Part shown: piece after piece, positions 32,822-41,572 of the stretch
How positions within the stretch are numbered: position 1 is the stretch's first letter
Layout of the letters: each line of letters opens with the position of its first letter
DNA from: Candidatus Eisenbacteria bacterium
Lineage (GTDB): Bacteria > Eisenbacteria > RBG-16-71-46 > SZUA-252
NCBI GenBank assembly: GCA_005893305.1
Contig: VBOZ01000033.1
Location: 1-41,572 of the forward strand
Length of the DNA stretch: 41,572 bases
Direction of reading: 5' to 3'
Notes under the pieces: generated by a model
Told to the model about the DNA's origin: nothing
Seen by the model: the letters and a program-made list of their open reading frames with translations, nothing else
The model's database searches: none
Translations under genes and position numbers: made by a program

Positions 32822-35101
32822 ATGCTTTGGCTGGTCCTGGTCCTGATTGCGCTGGCTCTCGTCTTCGCCGTCCCGCCACTCCGGGTGAGAACGGTGACTC
32901 GCTGGCTCATGCCCATGGTCGCGGGGGCCCTGCCCCGGATGGGCGAGACCGAGCGGATCGCGCTTGAAGCGGGCACCGTCTGGTGGGAGGCAGAGCTCTT
33001 CTCGGGGCGCCCGCGGTGGCGGAAGCTGCTCGATTTTCGCCCCAAGGCGCTGACCGAGAGGGAGCGAGCGTTTCTCGACGGTCCGGTCAACGAGCTCTGC
33101 GCGATGGTCAAGGATTGGGACGTGATCCGCGGAGGCGACTTGTCGCCTCAGGCGTGGGAGTTCCTCAAGAAGCAGCGGTTCTTCGGCATGATCATTCCGG
33201 AAGAGTTCGGCGGCCTCGGCTTTTCTGCCGCGGCGCATTCGGCGGTGATCGCGAAGCTCTCCAGCCGGAGCGTCACGGCGGCCGTCACCGCGATGGTGCC
33301 CAACTCGCTCGGGCCCGCCGAGCTGCTCCTCCGGTACGGGACCGACGCGCAGAAGCGTCACTATCTGCCGCGACTCGCTTCGGGAGACGAGATTCCGTGC
33401 TTCGCCCTCACCGAGCCCGAGGCGGGCAGCGACGCCACGGCGCTCCAGAGCACGGGAATCGTCTGCCGCGGAACCTACGAAGGGCGCGAGGTCCTCGGCA
33501 TGCGCCTTCACTGGAGCAAGCGGTACATCACGCTCGCCCCGGTCGCCACGGTCCTCGGTCTCGCCTTTCGGCTCCACGATCCCGATCGCCTGTTGGGAGG
33601 AAGCGAGGATCTGGGAATCACGTGCGCTCTCCTTCCCACGCACCTGCCCGGAATCCGGATCGGGGAGCGCCACGATCCGCTCGGCGTGCCGTTCCAGAAC
33701 GGTCCCACCCACGGAGAGAACGTGTTCGCGCCGCTCGATTTCATCATCGGCGGCTCCGCGATGGCCGGCAAAGGATGGCGGATGCTCATGGACTGCCTGG
33801 CCGCGGGCCGCGGCATCTCCCTCCCCTCCCTCGCGGTCGGTGCATCGGAGCTGGCGGCGCGCACCACGAGCGACTACGCGAGCGTGAGGGAGCAGTTCGG
33901 TCTCCCGATCGGGCGCTTCGAGGGGATCGAAGAGCCGCTCGCGCGGATCGGGGGGCAGACCTACATGATGGACGCCGCGCGCAAGCTCACGCTCGGCGCG
34001 ATCGACTCGGAGCAGAAGCCGGCCGTCGTCTCGGCGATCGTGAAGCGGTACCTGACCGAAGGCATGCGCTCCGTCGTGAACGACGCGATGGACATTCAGG
34101 CGGGCGCGGCCGTCTGCCGCGGTCCGCGGAACATCCTCGCGGCGGCCTACGCTTCGGTCCCGGTCGGGATCACCGTCGAAGGGGCGAACATCCTCACGCG
34201 CACGCTCATTATTTACGGGCAGGGGGCGATCCGCTGCCACCCCTTCGTCCAGGAGGAGATGCGCGCGATCGCGGCTCGGGATCTCGCCGCGTTCGATCGC
34301 GCCTTCTTCGGACATCTGGGGCACGTCCTGGGCACCGCGATCCGCGCCAAGTGGCTCGCGTGGACCGGGAGCCTGTTCGCGCCGCACCCGGTGAGCGGCC
34401 CGGCCGGCCCGCTCTTCGCGAAGCTCTCGCGGTACAGCGCCGCCTTCGCGCTCATCTCCGACGCCGCCATGGCCACGCTCGGCGGAACGCTCAAGCGTCG
34501 CGAGCGATTGAGCGGGCGCCTCGCGGACGCCCTCGCGTGGATGTACCTCGGGTCCGCGGCGCTCAAGCGATTCGTGGACGACGGCCAGCCCGCGCGGGAC
34601 CTTCCCTTCGCGCGGTGGTCCGCGGCGCACGCGCTCTACGAGATCGAGACCGCCCTCCGCGGCGTTCTCGACAACTTCCCGAATCGTCCCGCCGCGTGGA
34701 TCCTGCGACTCATGCTGTTTCCGCCGGGCTCCAGGCGGCGCGGGCCAAACGATCGCTTGAGCGCGGCGGTCGCGCATAGCCTGCTCACCGACCGGGACGC
34801 GGTCGAGCGTTTGACCGCGGACATCTTCTTTCCGCCGCCGGAAGAGGAAGGGCTGGGAAGGCTCGAGGCGGCCTACCGGAAGGTCGCGGCCGCCGCCTCC
34901 ATCGAGCGGAAGGTCAAGCAGGCGATTCGCGCGAAGACCATCGCGGAGGTGGAAGGCGACGCGCTCTACGACGCCGCGCTGCGCGCGGGGGTGATCACGG
35001 AAGCCGAGCGCTGCCATGCGCGCGAGGCGGCCGCGGCACGACGCGACGCGATCCAGGTCGATGCCTTCGACGCCGCGGAGTACCGGGGCCTTCGTCGGTA
35101 G
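32822..35101 (+). CDS. fadE: acyl-CoA dehydrogenase, FadE type
   Basis: FadE performs the first oxidation of fatty acid beta-oxidation, acyl-CoA to trans-2-enoyl-CoA, with FAD. The protein has 759 residues from ATG 32822, close to the roughly 810 of E. coli FadE. It has an N-terminal membrane helix (about 1-19), acyl-CoA dehydrogenase N, middle (F-A-L-T-E-P-E-A-G-S-D) and C domains, and the FadE-type C-terminal extension. The likely catalytic base is Glu453 in T-V-E-G-A-N-I-L-T-R, followed by the FadE-like Y-G-Q-G-A-I-R-C-H-P. Stands alone after a GNAT gene. Fatty acids are thus a probable carbon source. Confidence 0.93.
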   Translation: MLWLVLVLIALALVFAVPPLRVRTVTRWLMPMVAGALPRMGETERIALEAGTVWWEAELFSGRPRWRKLLDFRPKALTERERAFLDGPVNELCAMVKDWDVIRGGDLSPQAWEFLKKQRFFGMIIPEEFGGLGFSAAAHSAVIAKLSSRSVTAAVTAMVPNSLGPAELLLRYGTDAQKRHYLPRLASGDEIPCFALTEPEAGSDATALQSTGIVCRGTYEGREVLGMRLHWSKRYITLAPVATVLGLAFRLHDPDRLLGGSEDLGITCALLPTHLPGIRIGERHDPLGVPFQNGPTHGENVFAPLDFIIGGSAMAGKGWRMLMDCLAAGRGISLPSLAVGASELAARTTSDYASVREQFGLPIGRFEGIEEPLARIGGQTYMMDAARKLTLGAIDSEQKPAVVSAIVKRYLTEGMRSVVNDAMDIQAGAAVCRGPRNILAAAYASVPVGITVEGANILTRTLIIYGQGAIRCHPFVQEEMRAIAARDLAAFDRAFFGHLGHVLGTAIRAKWLAWTGSLFAPHPVSGPAGPLFAKLSRYSAAFALISDAAMATLGGTLKRRERLSGRLADALAWMYLGSAALKRFVDDGQPARDLPFARWSAAHALYEIETALRGVLDNFPNRPAAWILRLMLFPPGSRRRGPNDRLSAAVAHSLLTDRDAVERLTADIFFPPPEEEGLGRLEAAYRKVAAAASIERKVKQAIRAKTIAEVEGDALYDAALRAGVITEAERCHAREAAAARRDAIQVDAFDAAEYRGLRR

Positions 35102-35154
35102 CCGGGTCACTTCTCGCGCGTCAGCCCGTCCCCCGCGCCAACCAGACTCACGCT

Positions 35155-37803
35155 CTACTTTCCCCGCGCCAGCCGCTCCCGCGCCATCTTGAGCCCCAGA
35201 ACCGCCCCCTCGTTTCCCGCGGCCTTGGCGCGCCGGGCGGCATCGTCCAGAAGCGCCGCCGCGCGATCCCGATCCGGGACGATCGACGCCGCCAGATCGG
35301 CGGCGACATCCGGGGACCACGCCATTTCGTGCTCCGAGGTGGCTCCCGCGAGGAGGTCGAACGGGGCGCGGTGCTCCAGCCACCCGTTGTCGTCCGTGTT
35401 GATCGGTCCCGGCCCGGCCTCCGCCGCGACGCGGTCGAGCCGGCCGCGGTAGTAGCGCAGCAGGTCGGCCAGCGACTCCACGCCCACCCGGGCGAAGTCC
35501 CGCGCTACCTCCGGGCGCGCCCATGCTTCCGCCAGGCGATCGAGATCGAGAGGGACATCCCGGTCGGGCGAGGCGAGGATGATGAGATCGGCGGATTTGT
35601 CGACGAAGAAGAGCTGGCCGTGGGGAAAGGGGACCGCGAGGGTGCGGAAGATGGTCCGGAGCGTCGCGGGCGAAGTCTGGTAGCACTGCACCCACTGGCA
35701 GAAGATTCCCCCGGGCCGGAGCTTCGAGGCGGCGGTACGGTAGAAATCCCGTGTGAAGAGGTCCGCCATCCCCGCGATCCAGAGGTTCGACGGCTCCGAG
35801 ATGATCACGTCGTACGCGCGCCGCGTGGAGCGGAGGTAGGTGCCCGCGTCCTCGATCAGGAGACGGCTCCTCGGGTCCGCCAACGGTTCCCCCGCGTCCG
35901 CCCGGAACTGGGGCGCGGCCTCGATCACCGCGTCCTCCAGCTCGATCGTCAGCACTTCGTGAACCGGATGCGTGAGCACGGCGTGGGTCGTGACCCCGCT
36001 CCCGTAGCCCACCACGCAGACGTCCTTTCCGTCGTCCCGCAACATCAATAACGGGAGCTGGCCGACGAGCACCTGCTGCGCCATGTCTTCCCCGACCCCG
36101 GTCGTGGCGTCCGTCTTGCCGTTGATGAGGAGCGCGCGCCGTCCGCCGCTCTCGATGACGGTGACCGCGGCGGCCCGCCCCTCCTTATAGAAGAGGAGGC
36201 GCTCGAGCTTCGTGGATCTCCCGATCGCGTCGATCGTCCGGTGCGTCAGCGACTCGCCCCCGTACCAGTGCGACCTCAGGAGTCGAATCAAGCCCAGGCT
36301 CATCCGCTCCGCGTCCCACGTCGGCATCGCCAGCGCCGCGAACGCCACGGCGGACGCCGCGAGCACGGCCGCGGCGGATCGTCGGAGAATCGGACGGCCC
36401 TCGCCGGCCAGGAGTGCCGCGATCCCGATCGCGGCGTTGAGCCCCGCCGCGAGGAGGATCGACCGAAGGGTCCCGATCCACGGGATCAGGAGGAACGCGG
36501 TGAGGAGCGAGCCCGCGATCGACCCGATCGTGTTCGCCGCGTAGATCGTGCCGACCGATGCCCCGGCTTCGCGGCGCTTGAGCTGGTAGACCGCGACCGC
36601 CGTCGGGAAGAGAGCGCCGAGCGCGAGCGAAGCCGGGAGGATGATCCGCGCGGCGATCCCCACCTCGCCCAGAAGAAGCCTCCACGTGCTCCCCATCGAC
36701 GCCGCGATCGCGGTCGCTTCCCAGTGCGGGATGCGCTCGAAGAGGCGGCTGCCCAACGCGACCGCGGCCGCCAAGATCCCCTGGAGCACTCCAAACAGCG
36801 CGACGGGCGCCTTGACGTGCCGGAGAAGCCGCGCGGCCGCGGAGGCGCCCAGCGCGATGCCGACCAGGTAGATCGCGAGGATCGCCGAGAATGCGTAGAC
36901 CATCCCGCCGAATGGAACGGCGAGGATGCGCGTCCAGGCGACCTCGTAGAGGATCGCGGTGAATCCGGAAATCGCGAAGATGGGGAGGATCCACCCCGCG
37001 AACGCGGGCGCCTGGTGCGGGGCGCCCAAAGATTTCGGCCCCCGTGCGTCCGGCGCGGGCTCCGCGGCGACTCCCTCCCCCGCCGCGGCGACGGGCGCCG
37101 GAGGGCGGGCGAGGAGGATCGCGAGCACGACCGCCAGATCGATGCCGGCGGCGAGGGCCGCCGTCTTCCACAAACCCAGCGCGGGGATCGCGAGAAAGCC
37201 CGCGGCCGCCACGCCCGCGACCGCGCCCGCCGTGTTCACGGCGTAGAGGCGGGCCACGGCCGGCGACGAGCCCTTCGCGTCGCGGCGCGAGAAATCGGAG
37301 ACAAGAAGCGGCAAGCTCGCGCCCATCGCGATGGTGGGCACGAGGAGCGCCGCGAAGAGGACCAGGAAACGGAGGAACAGGAACGCCGCGCCGTGCCCGA
37401 GGAAGAGGGCGTTCAACGAAGCGAAGATGGGACGGGCGGCAAGATAGGCGACCGGGCTCAAGAGCCCCATCACCGCCACGATCAGCTCAAGCCGCGCGTA
37501 GAGGAGGAGCGGCTCCCTCGTGCGCGCGGCAAGGCGCCCGCCCAGCGAGGCGCCGATCCCGAGTCCTCCGAGGAACGCCGCAACGACGGTGGAGACGCCG
37601 TAGATCGAGTTCCCGAGGAGGAAGGAAAGGTACTTTGACCAGACGACTTCCAGGATCAAACCCGCCGCCCCGGAGGCGAAGAAGCAGCCGTAAAGAAGCG
37701 GCCGCCGGGTTTGGACCCCTGCGGGTCCCCTGCCTTTCGACTCCGATGCCCTCCCCATCGCTTGTGCCGGTAACGGCTTGCGGTTCCGCCTGGTACGGGG
37801 CAT
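35155..37803 (-). CDS. fused multi-pass membrane/spermidine-synthase-like protein
   Basis: An 882-residue fusion. The N-terminal two thirds (about 35-520) is a multi-pass membrane region with duplicated segments (F-F-A-S-G-A-A-G-L-I-L-E-V-V-W and F-A-I-S-G-F-T-A-I-L-Y-E-V-A-W), typical of the MFS-like half of these proteins. The C-terminal part (about 540-800) is a Rossmann domain like spermidine synthase, with V-V-G-Y-G-S-G-V and Y-D-V-I-I-S-E-P-S-N-L-W. The catalytic Asp-containing motif of true aminopropyltransferases is not seen, so polyamine synthesis is doubtful. Start ATG 37803; ATG 37758 is an alternative. It is divergent from the next gene, sharing about 95 nt. Confidence 0.85.
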   Translation of the reverse strand: MPRTRRNRKPLPAQAMGRASESKGRGPAGVQTRRPLLYGCFFASGAAGLILEVVWSKYLSFLLGNSIYGVSTVVAAFLGGLGIGASLGGRLAARTREPLLLYARLELIVAVMGLLSPVAYLAARPIFASLNALFLGHGAAFLFLRFLVLFAALLVPTIAMGASLPLLVSDFSRRDAKGSSPAVARLYAVNTAGAVAGVAAAGFLAIPALGLWKTAALAAGIDLAVVLAILLARPPAPVAAAGEGVAAEPAPDARGPKSLGAPHQAPAFAGWILPIFAISGFTAILYEVAWTRILAVPFGGMVYAFSAILAIYLVGIALGASAAARLLRHVKAPVALFGVLQGILAAAVALGSRLFERIPHWEATAIAASMGSTWRLLLGEVGIAARIILPASLALGALFPTAVAVYQLKRREAGASVGTIYAANTIGSIAGSLLTAFLLIPWIGTLRSILLAAGLNAAIGIAALLAGEGRPILRRSAAAVLAASAVAFAALAMPTWDAERMSLGLIRLLRSHWYGGESLTHRTIDAIGRSTKLERLLFYKEGRAAAVTVIESGGRRALLINGKTDATTGVGEDMAQQVLVGQLPLLMLRDDGKDVCVVGYGSGVTTHAVLTHPVHEVLTIELEDAVIEAAPQFRADAGEPLADPRSRLLIEDAGTYLRSTRRAYDVIISEPSNLWIAGMADLFTRDFYRTAASKLRPGGIFCQWVQCYQTSPATLRTIFRTLAVPFPHGQLFFVDKSADLIILASPDRDVPLDLDRLAEAWARPEVARDFARVGVESLADLLRYYRGRLDRVAAEAGPGPINTDDNGWLEHRAPFDLLAGATSEHEMAWSPDVAADLAASIVPDRDRAAALLDDAARRAKAAGNEGAVLGLKMARERLARGK

Positions 37804-37810
37804 CGGATTA

Positions 37811-37819
37811 TGCTATACT
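37811..37819 (+). promoter_or_regulatory. extended -10 promoter of the secreted FlgD-domain protein
   Basis: TGCTATACT: TG, one base, then TATACT (37814-37819), an extended -10 element. No good -35 is visible, as is usual for this class. Start would be near 37826, making the in-frame codon at 37778 unusable and pointing to GTG 37898. Confidence 0.5.
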
Positions 37820-37897
37820 ACTGGCGTTGTGGTGTGGGCCGGGAACGAGCCCAGCACCATTCGCGGATCGGAGCATTCCCCAGCTTTATCAGACAAC

Positions 37898-40798
37898 GTG
37901 CGGAGACCCGCGCCCATTACCGCTCATCCCGATCCCAGACTGCGGTCCTCGGGCCTTCCCCGGCTCGCCTCGGCCGCGGTTCTTTGCCTCTCCGTAGGCG
38001 TCCTAGCCTTGGCCGTCTCCGCGTCGGCAGCCCCGCTCGCGGGCGGCGCTACCCAGAAGACAGACCAGCCGGCGCCCGGCGTCTACCGCACCGAGGCCAC
38101 GGGTGAGACGCCCACCGGCCGTGTTTCCCGATCGTCCCGCCGCCCGCATTTCCCGCCGCCCCCGGTCGATGAGGTCTACGTCTTCCAAGACAGCCTCGAC
38201 GGCCACCCTCTCGACGACGAAGGAGGGTGGACGCACTACGACAACTCGGGGGGGCCGACCGCCTGGCACATCGATACCGTCCTGGGGTGCTCGGGGCACT
38301 CGTGGTGGTGCGGCATGGTGGACTCTTCCTGGATCTACGATTCGAACCGGGCCGGATACGACAACAGCTGGACCCAGTATCTAGGGAACTCGGTCAACCT
38401 CGCCGGCGTCCCGGCGGGCACGCCCGTCACGATCTCGTTCACCTACAAGATCAAGGCCGAGCCGAATTTCGATTTCGGCCGCGTCCAGGTTCAGGATCAG
38501 GTGGAGGACTGGGTCGGGCTCGGCGCAGGCTCCACCTTCACGGGGGAAATGCCGGTCGGCGGAAGCTGCGGCTTCTTCTCGGCCGTGATCCCCGAATCGA
38601 CCTGGATCGCTTGGAACAACGGACCGAACGGCCCAAAGCCGATGCCGTTCCGCTTCTCGTTCACCAGCGACATCGCATACTCGTCCGCGGACGGCCAATA
38701 CCAAGGCGACGGATTTGTCATCGACAACGTCCAGATCACCGCCGGCGCCACGGTCAAGTTCTTCGATGACATGGAGAGCGGGATGGGAGCGTGGACCCGG
38801 ACGACGCTCCCGCCGGTCGGGGACTATTACAACCTCGCCAACAACGTCATCACCGAGGATCTCTGCACCGACAATCGGACGAACCTCTAGGTCGCTTGGG
38901 ATCCGGTCGTCTTCTCGCTCGTGCCGCGGCTGGACGACCGGCTTCTCACGCCCCCTGTCTTCGTAAACCGGTCCTCCGAGGTCCTGGTCGCGTTCGACGT
39001 CTACCGGAATCTCCCGCTCGAGGATTGCTTCTACTACAGCGTCAATTACCGATACAAGAACGCCGGGGCGGTCTGGGGTCTATGGAGGGACCCGACCGGG
39101 CTCCTCTACTACGGGTCGAGCAAGGATTGGATTCGCCAAAAGATCATCCTGCCGGAAGCGGCGGGCAAGGATACCGTCCAGGTCATGTTCATCGTGAAGG
39201 ACTACGGGCAGATCTACTGCGGCGGCCCGGTCACGGCCTCGAACGTCTATCCGCTCTTCGACAACGTCGCGATCGGAATCAAGCAGGTCGCGCCGCCGAT
39301 CTTCATCCAGCGGGATCTCGACCTCTTCAACGATACGTTCCGGACGACGCCGTTCTTCGGCAATGACAATTTCAACACCCCTCTCGGCGACAGCGCGGTG
39401 GTACAGGTCACCACGAGCCGCGGCTACAAGAACGGCTTCATGTATTACCGCTTCAACAACGGCTCGTGGAACTCCGTGGCGCTTCAGCAGTCGGCTCCAT
39501 CGTTACCGACCTATCGCTACGGCGACGTTCCGCCTATCGCATACGCCGCCGGGACGAATCTCCAGTACTACTTCGCCGTCACCGACAGCGCCGACTCGGT
39601 CGGGTATCTGCCGAAGAGCGCACCGTCGACCCAGACATACTTCTCGGCCTCGATCCTCCCGTTGAAGACGGCCACCAATCCGGCTCTGGGCTGCACCGAC
39701 AGCCTCGCGCAGATTCTCTTCGTCAACAATAACTACGGACGCGAGACGGAATCGTCCCTGGGGAAGGCCATGACCGCGCAGGGATACAAGTTCGACGTCT
39801 GGGACGTGAACGGACCGACCACCGGGGCCGGCAACACCCCCGGTGGCTCCCCCACGAACGATCAGTTCTATCACTGGCCCGGCGCGACCACGAACGACCT
39901 GCTTCGCTATTCGACGATCGTCTGGCACGCGGGCAGCCTGAGTCAGTACACCCTCCGCCAACCGGATGAGGCGCTGCTCGAATCGTGGATCCAGCAGCCG
40001 GGGAAGAACCGGAACCTCTACATCGTGGGCGACAACGTCGCTTGGGAGCTCATCGTGAAGGGCGAGGACTACAACAGCTTCCTCGACTTCACCATGGGAG
40101 CCCGGTATCTCAGGAACCTCTGGGAGAATACCCCTCAGGACACGCTTCGCCCGGTGGTCACGGGGTACGCGGGCACTCCGACGGCCGGGCGGCTCATGCA
40201 CGCGAACTCGGATTGCCCGTTCATCGAGGACTTCGATCTCCTCACGACCTCGTCGGGAGCGCCGTCCCGAGGGAAGTCGGGCAACTTCCTGAAATTTCCA
40301 AACAATTTCCCCGCCGCCACGCGCTTCGCGACGAAGTACGTCTCGTTCGGAACGGATAGCGCGCGGAGCGTTCTGCAATCGTTCAACTTCAACAACATCG
40401 AGGAATTCGGAGAGCGGGTGAGCCTGATCAAGAACGTCCTGACGGATTACTTCCAGGTGCCCGCCTGCTACTACCCGACCGCGGTCGAGGAAGACCCCAC
40501 GTCGAGAGCGCCCGCGTTGCCGAGCAGGCTCTTCCAGAACGCGCCGAACCCCTTCAATCCGGAGACCATGATTCGCTACTCCCTCACGAACGCTGGCTGG
40601 GCGACGATTCGGGTCTACGGGGTGGGTGGGGCTCTCGTCCGGACTCTCGTCGACCGACACCACGCGGCGGGCATCTACACGGTGCGCTGGGACGGCAAGG
40701 ACGACCAGGGTCGGAGGCTCTCGAGCGGCGTCTACTTCTACAAGCTGGAGACCGCCTGGGGAACGAACGACGCGAAGAAGCTGCTGATGTTGAAGTAG
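37898..40798 (+). pseudogene. secreted surface protein with FlgD-like C-terminal domain, interrupted by one TAG
   Basis: From GTG 37898 the frame gives a signal peptide (hydrophobic about 26-43, A-S-A), a beta-sandwich region with D-N-S-G-G-P-T-A-W-H and immune-inhibitor/MAM-like character, and then TAG at 38888-38890 (codon 331). The same frame continues at once with V-A-W-D-P-V-V and runs to 40798, ending in a FlgD-like domain (N-A-P-N-P-F-N-P-E-T, S-S-G-V-Y-F). Without the stop it would be about 966 residues. A Trp codon (TGG) to TAG change fits the context. TAG is an ordinary stop elsewhere in the window, so recoding is unlikely. It could be a nonsense mutation or base error. Confidence 0.8.
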
Positions 40799-40823
40799 GA
40801 GTCTTTCCTACTTTTGCAGGGCA

Positions 40824-40847
40824 CGCCCGCCTCGCGCGGGCGTTTTT
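40824..40847 (+). terminator. Rho-independent terminator
   Basis: CGCCCGC (40824-40830), a 5-nt loop, GCGGGCG (40836-40842), then TTTTTGTT: a 7-bp GC stem with a U-tract, 26 nt after the surface-protein stop. The clearest intrinsic terminator in the window. Confidence 0.9.
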
Positions 40848-40851
40848 GTTC

Positions 40852-41144
40852 CCCGGCCTGTTCCCGCCCGCGCGGGCCAAACCGTCAACACTTGATGACA
40901 AAATTGGGCCCACTCCGACCCAATCGGGACACTGCTGCCCGGGATCGACAGCCGACCTGGCTCGACTTCGGGGGCCGCGTCAAGGCCAGCGTCTTGGCGG
41001 AAAGTCGCGGTATGACAATCGGTTACCTGCCGATCGCCTCCAAAATTGCCCCGGGTGGCACGGCCTTTGTTTATCTACCCGGCTGGAATCCGGGGTAGCA
41101 CGTCCCGGGTGGGGGTAGCCGAAAAAGTGGGGAGTCACATCAAG
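40852..41144 (+). other. unassigned intergenic region with short inverted repeats
   Basis: About 290 nt without a convincing gene. A 66-codon frame (40898-41098) has no recognisable content. ATTGGG/CCCAAT and CTACCCGG / CCGGGGTAG (41075-41098, one bulge) can form small stems. It probably holds the promoter and leader of the next gene; I see no known riboswitch. Confidence 0.4.
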
Positions 41145-41156
41145 AAGGAGGTGCCC

Positions 41157-41572
41157 ATGGATCGCAGAGATGTTCGACGCGCGGCGATGCCGTTTCACAT
41201 TCTCACGCGCGTCGCGAGTGCAGTGCTCTTGTTGATCGTGGTGCAGCCGAAGGCCGCGAGGGCGCTTGAGATCGTCCCGTCGGTCGGAATCACGCGATCG
41301 GTCGAGAGCGACGAAGTGACGAAGCAGGTGGGTTTGGCGCTGCGGAGCAACGTGGTTCCGCACGTGCTCAAGGCCGAGTTCGGCGGATCGTACCGGTCCG
41401 AGAAACGGGACGCGGGCGCGGTCGAAGCAAAGATGTGGCCCGTGACCGCGTCGCTCTGGCTCACGCCGATCCCGGTTATCTATGCGGGCGCCGGCGTCGG
41501 TTGGTATCACACGACGCTCCAGTACCGGCCGTCTCTGGCGCTGGAGGATCAGACCAGCCAGGACTTCGGCGT
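41157..41572 (+). CDS. outer-membrane beta-barrel protein, N-terminal part
   Basis: ATG 41157 is preceded by the near-perfect ribosome site AAGGAGGTG (41145-41153). The first 42 residues hold a long signal peptide ending K-A-A-R-A, followed by beta-strands with alternating hydrophobics (V-I-Y-A-G-A-G-V-G-W-Y-H-T-T) typical of small OmpW/opacity-type barrels. The gene runs off the right edge (138 residues visible). Likely an envelope porin-like or structural protein; function undetermined. Confidence 0.7.
   Translation, partial: MDRRDVRRAAMPFHILTRVASAVLLLIVVQPKAARALEIVPSVGITRSVESDEVTKQVGLALRSNVVPHVLKAEFGGSYRSEKRDAGAVEAKMWPVTASLWLTPIPVIYAGAGVGWYHTTLQYRPSLALEDQTSQDFG

Noticed and set aside
32666-35695. 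1009-codon open frame on the minus strand
   Set aside because: Mirror of fadE and the acetyltransferase tail; low-complexity composition and no domain, whereas fadE on the other strand is unambiguous.
38888-38890. TAG decoded as an amino acid (recoded genetic code)
   Set aside because: pdxJ, pstS, pstA, the TonB receptor, secD and fadE all end in TAG at the expected protein end, so TAG is a normal stop here.
40852-41144. Riboswitch such as a cyclic-di-GMP element before the barrel gene
   Set aside because: Small stems exist, but I could not match the conserved core of any riboswitch class.
1-41572. tRNA, rRNA, CRISPR array, insertion sequence or prophage
   Set aside because: I saw no repeat-spacer pattern, transposase or phage protein, and no RNA-gene hallmark anywhere in the window; by eye a single tRNA could still be missed.

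Overview
This is a GC-rich, gene-dense bacterial segment from a Gram-negative organism: it has a TonB-dependent receptor, a porin, an outer-membrane barrel, a lipoprotein and several secreted proteins with C-terminal PNPFNP-type FlgD/type-A sorting-like domains. Those domains, the DUF4159/DUF4175 cluster and the protein usually misnamed 'asparagine synthetase B' point to the Fibrobacteres-Chlorobi-Bacteroidetes side of the tree. My guess is a candidate lineage such as Eisenbacteria; this is inference, since no rRNA is present.

Layout. 1-3163: two tandem related lipoprotein/exported genes, an apparently catalytically dead YibQ-like deacetylase homologue and pdxJ. 3200-20020: a phosphate-starvation island. 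It holds an Ig/PKD surface protein; an operon of a beta-helix surface protein (frameshifted), a TonB-dependent receptor and a small exported protein; then a porin-pstS-pstC-pstA operon. Convergent to these on the minus strand are phoB, phoR, pstB (10-bp deletion in the Walker A region) and phoU. 20057-24174: secD, secF, an NTF2-like exported protein and a metallophosphoesterase. 24357-30478: a translationally coupled DUF4159 / DUF4175 / helical-repeat / 'asparagine synthetase B'-like operon. 30498-35101: bioY, an atypical extended SDR, a GNAT acetyltransferase and fadE. 35155-37803 (minus): a membrane transporter-like/spermidine-synthase-like fusion. 37811-40847: a secreted FlgD-domain protein broken by one in-frame TAG, followed by a clear terminator. 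41157-end: start of an outer-membrane barrel protein.

The main discovery candidate is regulatory. At least four, and probably six, promoters in the island carry an 11-bp-periodic array of a 7-mer close to CGTAACA. In five of them a -10-like hexamer starts exactly 49 bp after the first 7-mer (50 bp in the sixth). This is the architecture expected of PhoB boxes. The sites precede phoB, pstB, the porin-pst operon, the beta-helix/TonB-receptor operon and the Ig/PKD protein. They therefore tie an otherwise uncharacterised receptor/surface-protein module to phosphate starvation, suggesting an outer-membrane phosphorus-scavenging system.

Three genes in the window are interrupted (one frameshift, one 10-bp deletion, one nonsense codon). 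They may be real lesions or assembly errors; reads would decide.
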